From Portulaca oleracea (taxonomy: Eukaryota; Streptophyta; Magnoliopsida; Caryophyllales; Portulacaceae), in the NCBI GenBank assembly GCA_029582165.1, contig CM055870.1, positions 17,548,332 through 17,612,331 of the forward strand: a stretch of DNA of 64,000 nucleotides. The letters run 5' to 3'. The position numbers and the translations under genes are program-made. The notes beneath the pieces were generated by a model. The model ran no database searches and was not told the DNA's origin. It saw only the letters and a program-made list of their open reading frames with translations. Of this stretch, positions 1-10,060 are shown in pieces (position 1 is the first letter of the stretch; each line of letters opens with the position of its first letter).

Positions 1-240
1 TTCAAATAGGCCCACAGTTGCGGCCCTTGTAACGGCCCAGCAGAAAAAAAAAGAAAAAAAGAAAAAGAAGAGCGCGAGTCGAAACCCGCCTAGGGTTTGA
101 CCCCGCCCAGCCCAATTAGGCGGCTCAGAACAAGCAACGGCCCAGTAGGCCTGGAATTAAAACCCGCCTAGGCTTTAATTCCGCCTAATGGGCCGCTACT
201 CGATTAACAGGCCCAGAACACATGTTTTTTAAGTCCATTT
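1..240. promoter_or_regulatory. GGCCCA (site II) cluster with a telo-box
   Basis: About five GGCCCA/TGGGCC motifs lie in the first 220 bases (for example near 9, 34, 145, 189 and 210). A TAGGGTTT telo-box lies near 93. In plants, site II motifs combined with telo-boxes are typical of promoters of ribosomal-protein and cell-cycle genes. The gene such a promoter would serve could lie left of the window on the minus strand, but nothing here proves that. The stretch also contains two related copies of a CCGCCTAGG-type sequence, so it may instead be part of a repeat. Confidence 0.25.
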
Positions 241-780
241 TGGCAAAAAGCGATTTTCAGATATCTTTTCGGTCAAAATGAATTACTCTACATCCTAACA
301 TGAATACTTAAAATAGCTAAATATCGACAAAGTATGAAAAAATAAATTCATGCTTGCTCATTTTTACGCTAAACTAAGTACAAGAGGAAGATTAAAAGGA
401 TTACCTTGCCATGGAAATGGTAAAACCAAACGTGGATCCAAGATTAGAAGGAGCCAGTTCCATGCTGGGAACAAAGTTGCGTCGCGAGGACCGCTCATGG
501 GGCCAAGCCGTCGCATGCGGAAGAGGAGGATTGCGATGACCGCGGGGTTGCATCTTTTCAAACCCGAAATTTGCTTCAAGATTCTTTCTAGAGAGAGAAG
601 TAGTGAGCTAGAGAGATGAGGGAATTGAAGATGTGAAGAAGATGAAAGAAACCCCTTGAATTTATAGAAAGGATGGGTGAGTGTGAGCCGCTCGTTTTTT
701 GCAACCGCCTCGAGATGCTAAACGCATTTCATTGGTCGAAAATCTAAGAGGTTATCCTTTTGTCACCCAAAAGAGAGGCA
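241..780 (-). promoter_or_regulatory. Promoter-like region with first exon-like segment (minus strand), unassigned
   Basis: Read on the minus strand there is a CCAAT box (GACCAATGAA, near 735), a TATA box (CTATAAATTC, near 660-668), a CT-rich leader (about 590-640), a short open stretch and a GT splice-donor-like site near 405. This is the architecture of a plant promoter and 5' exon, or of the U3-R part of an LTR. The open stretch encodes no recognisable protein. Short ORFs on both strands (350-619 plus, 364-579 minus) have no family resemblance I can name. Confidence 0.25.
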
Positions 781-834
781 GGGTGACGTGGCCCCCTTTA
801 TGACCACAAGTGGGACGGACCCACTTTGCCCGAA

Positions 835-1215
835 CTGATTTTTACCCGACCCGAGCCATATCTGAAATAATCTGATCCAATCTGAACCCGACCCAAACAT
901 TGCCAAATCCAAGTTAACCCGAAATTGGCCGAACTGAATTTTATCTGAACCGAGCCACATCCGACCTAAGCCAAGCCAAATCCGATTTAACCCGAATCCG
1001 ACAATTGCCTGAACTGAATTTTACCCGACCTGAGCCAAATCCGATTTAACCTGAATCCGAAAATTGCCCGAACCGAATTTTATCTTATTCAAGCCGCATC
1101 CGACCCGAATCAAATTTGATTTAACCCGAATTTGAAAATTTTCTGAACAGAGTTTCACCCGGCTCAACGCACATCCGACCCGAAATAGAACCAAACTAAG
1201 CCGACCCGATTATAA
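835..1215. repeat. Degenerate tandem array, unit of about 59 bp, TCGGGT/ACCCGA-rich
   Basis: At least five imperfect copies of a unit of roughly 59 bases run in tandem. Each contains CCCGAACTGAATTTTACCCG followed by a GAGCCAAATCCGATTTAA-like part. Similar TCGGGT-rich sequence recurs at 13690-14200. Such arrays are common in subterminal regions of plant hAT-type elements; that link is an inference. Minus-strand reading frames through the array are repeat artefacts. Confidence 0.6.
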
Positions 1216-1823
1216 TTCGACCAATTAGAATAAAAAATGTCCGGTACCATTATAATTTATAAATTATATAATTCAACGTTACTTTTTAGTTGGATTTTTG
1301 TAAAATGTGATGATTGCCTTTAATTTATAAATTATATATTTATTGTCGGTTTTTTAATTCTGAATTTAGAGCTTAGTAGACCTGTAAAGTGGGTTGAGCT
1401 GTAACTAAATAAATAGGGCAACAAACCAGCAACAATACATAACCATTAAGTCATTAACTTGTCTTACATTACAATCCAAATCCACACCATCATCAGTCAT
1501 CACATCATGGATAGAAACATTACATAAAATCTCAACAAATTTCAACAAGTCTCCAACATAAATAAGTTCCAAGAGACCTAGTCTAGTACAATCCATGACA
1601 TTATGGCTAACATTATACAACATGAGTACACAAAAGCAATAGTTCATAGCTTCAAGCCTTCAACACATAAAGCACAACCCTAGATTAGAATGAGATCAGA
1701 TCATCCAACATTGTTTCATCGATAGCAATTATTGGTTGTTATAAAGAAAGCTCCTTCATGCCTACCAGAAAAAATAAAATTGTGTGAGTAACAAGTTAAA
1801 ACATAGACAAAACAATAATAATC
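1216..1823. other. Unassigned AT-rich sequence
   Basis: No coding region is recognised. A TAGACCTG motif at about 1388, resembling the outer end of some hAT elements, is the only notable feature. No matching partner end with an 8-bp duplication was found. Confidence 0.4.
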
Positions 1824-1828
1824 TATAT

Positions 1829-3597
1829 TGTTTAGACCCGATTTCGCGTCTAAATACCGCCTAAATCCTTAGGCTTTTGACTTGTCTCGTAGCACGTTTT
1901 AATAACTTTTAATGCGTTTTGTTTATTTTTGTAGTTTCCGAAGGTTTTACTCAAAACGATGCTAAATGGCTATTTTTGCACCAATCTTGGGAATCCCGAG
2001 ATTCCCTAAAATTCCCCGAGCCCTGGTCGTGTCAAAGGCAGCGGAGACGGAAGGGTCGAACATGTCGGAAGCACGGAAACGCAAGTATCGGGTCGAAGAG
2101 CACCGAAGGGTAGCCCCCGCCACCAACTTCGTAGCGGGCGCTACGCCCTGAAGAAAACTGTGGCCGAGATAGACCGTGGTCACGGTCACCTTAACCGTAG
2201 CCACGGTAAGATGGAGCCAAATGACTAAGGAAGGAGAGTTGCAACCCGAGATGGACCGTGGTCACGGTCAGCCTGACCGTAGCCACGGTGAGATCACTGT
2301 CCTGCCCAAGGAAGAGGTTGGCCGAACAAGACCGTGGCCACGGTCTCCCATGACCGTAGTCACGGCGGTGCGAAGGAGCGAAGAGTTGCCAACCCTAAAT
2401 CGCCTACACCGTGCCCATGGTGCCTGGGTACCGTGCCTACAGTACTGCGAAGCGAAGATGAATTTTTCCTGCCTTACGCAAGACTGTGGCCACGGTCACC
2501 TTGACCGTGCCCACGGTCCCGTGCGGGACACGTTTTGTCTGTAGCGTTAAATGATGAGTTTTGAGTAACAACCTGACTTACTATATATTGTTTTAAGTCA
2601 TTTTAGCAGAGGGGCAATCTTTAATCAGCTTTTACCTAGCTTTTATGATACTTTAGCCTTCTTTTATCACATTTTAAGCTTTGGATTAGAGAGTTAGTGA
2701 AGATCTTTGCTGAGTTTATTGATTCTTGTATTGGATTCTCTCAAGTTTTATTTCAAGTTTGAAGATTATTATCATATTTGGAGCATTGGAGCATTTATTA
2801 TTCAGAGTTTTTGCCTTTTTGTCATCAATCAATGAGCATTTCTTAACCTTTCTCTCTTTTATTTCATAAGTTTATCTATTAATCTCTGTTTTTGCTATTG
2901 TTGTTATTATTGATTTTGTTGATTGTTTGTTATTATCTTGTCTACCTTTTTGAGCATGATTAGAATTGTTAATGTTAGTATCATGTTAGTTAGGATGTTT
3001 AGTGGCTAGAACCCTAATGGGTTAGAGAGATATTAAGGGTGTGAATGGGTGATTAGGTTTGGGTTAGCAATATTAGTGAGTAACTAGTTAGGAAATCAGC
3101 TTCCCAACCCTATCCTTCCCTTAAGTGGGATGTAATTGGGTGTGAAAGCATCCTGAATACATCCAATGCTTGTTGGAAGGTAGGAATTGGGATAGTTAGT
3201 GTTCTAGTTCGCGAAAGCGAATAGAAACTAATTAGGAAATTCCGTTTCATCGACTCCCCGGGTCTGTCTATGGACTTTGGGGAAGTCAATCCGGACTATC
3301 CTTGAAAGAGGAAGCCCGGTGGGTATTTTCCAACAGAGTTACCATTTGATTTCCCCTTCTCGTTACTCTCTTGCTGCGAAACCCATTTCCTTATCCCCGT
3401 TTGCATACCGGAAGTCTCCCGACACCCATTGTATCACCTTTTTTACTAAATCTAGTGTGTTTGTGCTGTTTTACCCCAAAAATCTATCACCCTTTCTTGA
3501 TCCTAAACCCTACCTAGAGTCAAGTAATTTCTGTGAAGGCCCCTAGCTCCCTGTGGAAGAACGATACTACCGAGGTCTAACAAACCGCTGTACAACA
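1829..3597 (+). mobile_element. Solo LTR (1769 bp) with TSD TATAT
   Basis: The sequence starts TGTTTAGACC and ends GCTGTACAACA, and is flanked by the 5-bp direct repeat TATAT (1824-1828 and 3598-3602). It has LTR promoter organisation: an array of palindromic motifs (2173-2517), then a TATA-like TATATATT near 2581, then a long leader. A CTCCCTGTGGAAGAACGATAC stretch near the 3' end is typical of plant LTR 3' ends. No primer site or coding region follows, so it is a solo LTR left by LTR-LTR recombination. Superfamily is not certain; Gypsy is likely from size and style. Confidence 0.75.
2173..2517. repeat. Array of ACCGTGGTCACGGT palindromes
   Basis: Nine or so copies or near-copies of the 14-mer ACCGTGGTCACGGT lie here (variants ACCGTAGCCACGGT, ACCGTGGCCACGGT, ACCGTGCCCACGGT). 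They occur in pairs about 20 bp apart, for example at 2173, 2194, 2255, 2276, 2331, 2354, 2483 and 2504. Each has 6-bp inverted arms around a 2-bp centre. The array ends about 65 bp before the TATA-like box of the solo LTR. Confidence 0.85.
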
Positions 3598-3602
3598 TAT
3601 AT

Positions 3603-4103
3603 ACTTATAATGGGAAAGTATGTAGCACTTGACAATTTGTAGTGCTTTATGTTTGACTAGGAAGAATAGACAAACAGAAACCATTAAAGTTACAAACTGA
3701 GAAGTGGAAAAACAGGGTGAATTTGGACGTTCCTTCCCATTTCTAAGTACTCGCAGAAAACTTGACATATGGTTTTGCCTTTGTCTTAGCAGACAATTTG
3801 AATGCCTCAAGTAATTTTAAGGTAAAAGTAGCACATAACCAATATTTTTCAGTGTGATCAAATGATCTCATAAAGGCTTTTAGCAACTATCTGACAGAAG
3901 GAAGACCAATGGTATGGTGGTGTCACAAAAATGAACCATCTGAACTGAAATAGCATTGGCTTCATATACTTTCCATTTAACAAGTACTGTGTTGGCCTTA
4001 ATAACCTTTGACAGCCCAAAATTAAGCATACAAATAAGTAATAGTTTCGTATCCCCTTTTTTATCTTTCAACTTCCATCACCACAAGAAAAGCATCAATA
4101 TTT
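3603..4103. other. Unassigned sequence between two LTRs
   Basis: No gene is recognised on either strand. Minus-strand ORFs at 3577-3810 and 3880-4071 have no recognisable family. This may be old host intergenic DNA continuous with 1400-1823 before the solo LTR inserted. Confidence 0.3.
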
Positions 4104-4568
4104 GTGTATGTTCGGCCTCGTTCCGAGCCGAAATTCTTCTCTTTTATAGGGTATATTTGCTTGTTTTAACCCCTATTTATATATTCGATATAATGATTTA
4201 GTGTTTTGTAGGAAAATAAGGAGTTAGAAGAAATTTGGGCTTAATTGAAGGTTTTTAGGGAATCCCGAGCTATTTCCCGAGTCAAACCAAGTCAACCCAA
4301 GTCGAGAGCCGAGGCAAAACCGAAGCCGGAAATTCCATATCAAGATTGGCGCAAAACAGGGGAACGGTACAAACTCAAAGGTTTGAAATACGCGTGCCTT
4401 CACCCTTTGGGTCATAACTCCTTCGTTACAACTCCGATTGGTCTGAAATTTTGGGAGCTTAAAGTACACACCGAGAGCTTTCCATCGATATCTTACGGGC
4501 CTAAAACGGAGTTCGGATGAAGAAGTTATGCGCGTTTGAAGTCGGCAGGGAAAAACTGCCCAGAACAG

Positions 4569-4677
4569 TGGCTCGCCCGAGCCATCTGCTGGCTCGCCCG
4601 AGCCAGGCTTCTGGGGCAACAAAGACACCAGCCAGAACGCTGGCTCGCCCGAGCCAGGGGGTGGCTCGCCCGAGCCA
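4569..4677. repeat. Four copies of TGGCTCGCCCGAGCCA
   Basis: Identical 16-mers at 4569-4584, 4590-4605, 4641-4656 and 4662-4677 have 7-bp inverted arms around a CC centre. They are arranged as two pairs with 5-bp spacers. The last copy lies about 65 bp upstream of the LTR TATA box. Confidence 0.95.
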
Positions 4678-4984
4678 CTCTATCTGCAGACACGCGTGCT
4701 GCGATTTGTTCTAGGGTTTTGGGTTGTATTTTTCCTTCTTCTATAAATACCCACTTGTATTAATCCAACAAAGGAATAGAATTAGCCTAGGTAGTTTAGG
4801 AGTAGAATTAGATTAATTGCTTTCCTTTATTTGCTTTAATCTCTCTTTAATTGTTCTTCAAATTTTCAATTGTTCTTCATTGTTCTTCAAGCTTTCTTTG
4901 ATTTCTAGCATTTTTATTCAACTTTCCCAAGCTTTCTCAATCTCTATCAATCTCTCTCTTGTCTTCATTGAAGTGTTTTACAAG

Positions 4985-4988
<4 letters not shown>

Positions 4989-5045
<57 letters not shown>

Positions 5046-5048
5046 CTA
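4989..5048. repeat. (CT)n microsatellite
   Basis: About 60 bases of uninterrupted CT dinucleotides lie in the leader part of the LTR. Confidence 0.97.
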
Positions 5049-5531
5049 ATCTCCATTGTTGACTTGTTTTCCAAGCTTTATAGTGTTTGCCACAATCAAC
5101 TCCATTTTTAGTGGGGAGGAGGGTCAAGGAACTCCAATTCTACTTACTAGTGAGAATTTGGGGGATTCTTGGTAATCCAAACCACAATTTCTTGTTTGTT
5201 CGGGGGAAATTCAAGTGTAGATTGAAGGTTTATTGAAGATTAGTCATCAAAGGTATAATTACTCGTTCCCAATTTCATTGTTCATTCATTGTCTTCATTC
5301 ATGCCTTTTAACTGCTTTCATTTTTAAGTGCTTTCTTTATTGCTTTCTTTTAATTGCTTTCTTTATTATTATCATGTCTAGGTTAGATTTAAATGCTTTT
5401 TTTACATAATTTATCGCTTTCCGCACTTGAGAAAAACCCCTTTACACGAACCGATTACCTTAAGCAAGCCTCACACCCATCCCTGAGACCGACATCCTTA
5501 ACTTAAAACCACAAAAATTACAACCGAACAA

Positions 5532-5549
5532 TGGCGCCGTTGCCGGGGA
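5532..5549 (+). other. Primer-binding site complementary to tRNA-Asp
   Basis: TGGCGCCGTTGCCGGGGA starts one base after the LTR. This is the primer site used by Athila-type and other Gypsy elements, which prime with tRNA-Asp. The same site, with one mismatch, occurs on the minus strand at 29695-29712. Confidence 0.93.
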
Positions 5550-5709
5550 TGGCGTTATTTGGTAGATTAGGCTATTGGTTTGTGTGTACATAGTTTATTG
5601 CTTTCTTGATTATGCTAGAAAAAAATGTAGCGAAAAAAAAATTGAATATCGAAAAAAAAGTGAGAAAAAAATAGAAAAAAATAGAAAAATAGAAAAAAAA
5701 AAAAGAGTT

Positions 5710-6335
5710 ATGGATAGTCCCCAATTCCCTCAATTTGAGCATGAAATATTTTGGAGGTATTTTGCTAGATTGCGTGACTACCGTGTTCAATGTGAATTAT
5801 ATGGTATCTTTTATGATACATTATCTCTTTTGGGAATTGTTAGTGAGGGTGTGAATTATGAGACCCGAAACCTTTTAGATTATTACGGGTTTTCTTGTTT
5901 AGGTGAAGAAAAAGCATGGGAGTTACTTGAATGGTTGTCTAGGGATTCCTATGAGTTTGAACAACAAAATGTTAGTCCTAGCTTCCAACCTCTTTATGCA
6001 CCACCCTTTGGACCGAAACTGAACAATCATGTGAATACCCCGTGTATGTTGATGATCAATCTTATAATGGGGGATATGTGGAAAACTGTTATGATCTTTC
6101 CCAAAGTGCCGATGTCGAGTCTCCTTCCGTGTGCTCCTTGTGTGATTCGCCGTATCATAGTTCAATTTCTTGTTTGCAAGCTACGTGGTTTCCTTGGCGA
6201 AGTAGAAAAATTATGTGCGAACATGAATGAGTATATCGTGAATTTGTCCATGAGTAATCAAAGGGTAGTAACTCCTTCTTCACAAATGGTTGATTCGAAT
6301 GTTGAAATAGGTCATTCATCGTCTTTGAGTCTGAA
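5710..6335 (+). pseudogene. Gag remnant (C-terminal half of gag plus CCHC knuckle), frameshifted
   Basis: From the ATG at 5710 the frame encodes a segment (YFARLRDYRVQC to about DSYEFE) resembling the C-terminal half of the retrotransposon gag core; the N-terminal half is absent. After about 6010 the sense switches frame: residues encoded near 6145-6195 contain C-S-L-C-D-S-P-Y-H-S-S-I-S-C, a CX2CX4HX4C zinc knuckle. Then the frame returns (about 6190-6320, NMNEYIVNLSMSNQ) and changes again into the acidic ORF at 6336. The product would have been a nucleocapsid-type RNA-binding gag protein. With three apparent frame changes it cannot now be made as one chain. Long A runs at 5620-5705 precede the ATG. 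Confidence 0.65.
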
Positions 6336-7106
6336 ATGCATGTTGATTCTGTGTATGATGAGGATGATGACTATTATAACCGACCATGCCTTGGACTACT
6401 TAGTAATTCCTTAGCTCTAGCCCCACCTAATGAGCATGAGGAACATGATGATTTTGTGTGTGATGATGTAGAATTAGTTGAAAACATGCTAGATGATGAA
6501 CTATTGTCCACACCCTTGTCCATGCCTTTATGTGAAGAAAAGATTGAGTTTAGTGAATGCCATGATGTAATTGAGCATAATCTTGTTGAGAGTGAAATTG
6601 AATCTGTTGTGATTGAATGCGTGCTTGATAACGATTTGTTCACTTTCATTGAGGATCATTGCATTAGTGAGGCATTAGCTACCCTTGTATGTGAGTCCAT
6701 TGATGTGCATACCTGTGATGATGAGCATAATTCTTTGGGGAATGATCATGATTGTTTGAACTTGGTTGTTGACAATGATGCTTTTGATGATGACATGCTT
6801 TATGAGTCATTCACGATGAGTTATGACCCTGAACCTTCCACTTTCACTTTTGATGTTGCTTTGGATGATGCACCTTTGTCTTTTGATGTTGATAGTTCTT
6901 CTAGTGAGTCTGATATTGATGAAGATGAAGATGTGCTTGTGTGTGATGTTGGGAGTGTTGTGATGTGGTCTAACCCTCTGTTTTCCTTATCACCTATTGA
7001 CGATTGTAATGATTATTTGGATGAGAGTGGTGATTTGGAATTTGTGATTGATGAAAATTGCATGGAAATTGAGTTTGAACCATTGTGCATCCAAGTCTTC
7101 GCATGA
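6336..7106 (+). pseudogene. Acidic ORF (256 aa) related to the PR-RT linker of Athila/Tat elements
   Basis: An uninterrupted frame is extremely rich in Asp and Glu (for example DSSSSESDIDEDEDV) with no hydrophobic membrane segment. It contains DNDAFDDDMLYESFTMS. This matches in pattern the acidic linker DYDVFDGDVLYESLFTS between protease and reverse transcriptase of the minus-strand Gypsy element at about 26960-27000. I infer that the ORF descends from such a linker after deletion of the flanking protease and RT. It is fused in order after gag/CCHC sequence. Whether it is still translated is unknown; the open frame over 771 bases in a degenerate element is notable. Confidence 0.5.
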
Positions 7107-8560
7107 GCATGTTCAGAAATGTGTTGTATTGCCTCCTTCCGTTGATTTGTATACCCAATCTCCATTTACGAGTCAATGGGAGGATCCATTTGTCATGTCT
7201 TCTTTCACCGTGCCTAGAAAAGTCTTGTATATTCATGAATTTCATCAGTTCTATGACTTTTCTAAAGCATTTTATAAATTGTTAAGGGCACTAATGTTTG
7301 TTTATGTGCTATTGTGAGTGTGCTCTTACCACCACCATTCTGAGATGCATGAGAGGATGCATGATTTGTTACTCCGGGCGTTGAATGGTTCTGACATGAT
7401 GCCCGATATCTTGAGGTGAGAAGGAGTGAATTTCTTGATAAGATGCCTTTGAGGTAATATCCTTCCTCACCCTTCTTGTATAATTAGTGAATTGGTCTTT
7501 CTTTTCTTCTTTTATTTTCTTTTTGTGTGTGTCTTTTTCTTTTATTTTGGGGTGCTTGCTTAACTACTTCTGTTTCCATTTTGAGGACACGACAACCTCT
7601 TTGTGTTGGAGTGGGAGGGTAGTATGCATTCCGGTATTCGAGTCTAAGAAAAGAAAAAAAGAGTCGTTTTGTAAATATTTTAGTTTGTTTTCTTAGTTCA
7701 TTAATCCTTAGTGTCTTGTGTAGTTTGTTTTTCTTTTTGATCTTGCATGTGAACCATCACACATAGTATGTTTTCTTGTTTATTTCTAACCTTTGTGTGA
7801 TGTTCTTTGGATCGTGGATTGAGTGCTTTTAATTGAAGGTCTTAGGTAATTACTTTCCACTCTCTCTTTATGTGAATATATCGATGATCCATGATGCATG
7901 CTTGATTTTCTTTTTGGGTGGCAAACCCCTTGAGTGTGAATGTTGGGATATTATTGTTGTTGGAGCCGTGTGGGCTCGGATCGCCACCAATTATTGTTTG
8001 TTATTTGTTTGTTGTGTGTTTTTAGGTTTTCAACCTTATTTGTGACATCCTTCTCACAATGGGGACATTGTGAAGTTTTGTGTGGGAGTGGGGGGGTGAT
8101 ACTTCCATTTGTCATGGGTAGATCACCTAGTTTTGAGTCTTTGTTTTCGTTTTTCGTAGTTTGTGTCGAAAAATTTGAAAAATTTTGTGTGAAAAGGAGA
8201 AAAAAGGGAGTGAAAAACCTTGAAAGTTTTCGTTTTTCGTTTTGTTTTTGCTTTGTTTCTTGGATTTCGTTGTTGAAATTAGGAAGTCGTTCTTAATCTT
8301 CTTTGAAAGAAACCGGTTTGAGCATTTTCGATCCTAACTTGGGCGATTGTCATGACTTACCTTAATTAGATTCTTTTCATCAAGTGTCTAGTGAGATTCC
8401 ATTTCTTCTTTTATGTTCAGTTGGCGAGAGATTCTAGGGGTTCATATCTGAGCTTGTTTTCCAAAAAGAAAAATAAAAAAAAGAGAAAAAGCAAAAGCCA
8501 AAGCAAAAGTCAGAAAATAGCAGCAAAATTAAATAATTTGACTAAGTGGGGCGTGTCGGC
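7107..8560 (+). other. Non-coding internal retroelement sequence
   Basis: No recognisable coding sequence; T-rich with several G-rich tracts. Short ORFs (7487-7696, 7833-8045, 7940-8296) have no family resemblance. I read this as the 3' internal region of the Athila-like element. Confidence 0.4.
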
Positions 8561-8687
8561 TTTACGACATCAACCACCATACACTTAGCCAACCTACACG
8601 GGCCCGGTATCAGTGGTACAGCACAGATGCCCCTTAACCCTCCTCTTATATCGCTTTGCGACGGAGAGGCGAATGGAAAAGACTGTG

Positions 8688-10060
8688 TTATTTGGTAGGT
8701 AACAACTCAGTAATGTCATAAACGGGTGCAAGAAGCTCATGGATTCGTGAGACCTTTCCCCAATCCTCATCTGAAATTGATGTTGAGAGATCTTCATCCT
8801 CTTGATATAACCTAGAAAAAGCTTTACGGTACCTAAGTGCTCTGTCTAACATTAGGTATGTAGAGTTCCACTTTGTGGGAACATCTAACCACAAAGCTTT
8901 AGTTTCCGGTATTTTTAATCGGTCAATAGTTGCACGAAAGTGTAACAACCGAGACTCGGAACCCCTGATGTGCTTCACAATGTCTCTAATTTTAGAAACA
9001 CAAACATTGATGGCCTTCAAACCATCCTTAACAATTAAATTCAGAATATATGCAGCACATCGAACATGAAAATGTGCTCCAGAACACAATAGAGACCCCT
9101 CTTGAATAAGCATCGACTTTAATGCATCCTACATTCTATCATTACTTGAAGCATTGTCTAATGTAATAGAAAAAATTTTATGCTCAAGTCCCCACTCCTT
9201 GATCAGCTTAAACACCATTTCACTCATCAAAGTTCCGGTGTGTGGTGGTATCGCGTGGACAAAGCTTAACACTCTACTTTGCAATTTCCAGTCAGAATCT
9301 ACAAAGTGCGCGGTCAAACACAAATATCCTTCTATATTGCATGAAGTCCACAAGTCACTAGTAGTGGAAATTCTACCAGGAATAGCCAACAATGTCTTCT
9401 TAAGTTGGTTTTTGAAATGAGCATGGATTTTTAGGCAATCCGACTTTGCGGTATTTCTAGTAATATTCCTTGCACGATTACCACTAGCATATGATATAAC
9501 TTCCCTATATCCATCATGTTCAACAAATGAAAAACCATACGCATGTTTAATGATCGCTTTTGCCACTTTTTCGCGATAAATTCTTTGGTCAAACCTGAAG
9601 GGCTCGCTTGGACCATCACTAGCAGCCTTTGCTTGTAGGTATGCAGCGTATGCTTCACACTTGTCTAGGTGGTTCTTGAAATTGGTAGTGCCGTTATTTG
9701 AAGCTGAAGGATATGCTTTACTCTTACAATGCTTGCACCTAGCTCGATCCTTTCCATCTGGGTAAAATTATCCCTTTACTATTTCAAACTCACGCCATAC
9801 TGCGCTTTTTCTTTTTGTTAAGGGATCAGTTGGCTTCACCAGTGGCGGTGTTGAACGAGTATGTCGCTTGATTGCATTAGCCTCTAGTTGTGGCACGATA
9901 AGTGGTTGTGGCAGAGGAAGTGGTTGTGGTTGTGGTTGTGGCTGCGGTTGCGGACCCGGTTGTGGCTGTGGTGGCTGTGGATCATTCACAGTATCTTCCT
10001 CATCTTCATCAAAGAGGGACCAACGTTCTCGAACGACATATCTCCCATTCTCACTGAGAT
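8688..10060 (-). pseudogene. hAT transposase (RICESLEEPER/Ac type), N-terminal two thirds, broken
   Basis: One frame runs through 9989-9768, 9566-9129 and 9113-8688. Order: an acidic start, a Pro/Gln repeat, a BED-type zinc finger (VWREFEIVK, then CKHC and NHLDKC), then the hAT core with SDLWTS and TLDNASSND, HFHVRCAAYILNL, and a linker (LWLDVPTKWNSTY). This transposase family binds element ends through BED and cuts and pastes DNA. Two in-frame stops (TAA at 9768-9770, TAG at 9129-9131) and loss of the C-terminal hATC dimerisation domain, with the last catalytic Glu region, make it inactive. Upstream codons reach an AG acceptor near 10060, implying an upstream exon. The 3' break near 8688 adjoins the Athila-like element. 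Confidence 0.85.

Larger units (their letters stand above)
4109..5530 (+). mobile_element. 5' LTR (1422 bp) of an Athila-like Gypsy element
   Basis: It begins TGTTCGGCC and ends ACCGAACA, giving mutually inverted ends. One base later comes a primer-binding site complementary to tRNA-Asp. Internal order is that of an LTR: a unique 5' part, then a GTCATAACTCCTTCG-type block (about 4410), then four palindromic 16-mers (4569-4677), a TATA box CTATAAATACC at 4741 and a CT-rich leader with a (CT)n tract. A diverged relative is the solo LTR at 23443-45513 in the opposite orientation, which has the same TGTTCGG ends and a similar 3' part. Confidence 0.85.
5531..8560 (+). mobile_element. Internal region of the truncated Athila-like element
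   Basis: It follows the LTR and primer site. Coding remnants occupy 5575-7106. The rest (7107-8560) is non-coding and contains G-rich purine tracts such as GTGGGAGTGGGGGGGTGA near 8083, of the kind seen in internal and polypurine regions of Athila elements. No protease, reverse transcriptase or integrase and no 3' LTR are present, so this is a deletion derivative or a copy truncated at its 3' side. The exact end, somewhere between 8530 and 8690 where a hAT relic begins, cannot be placed. Confidence 0.7.
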
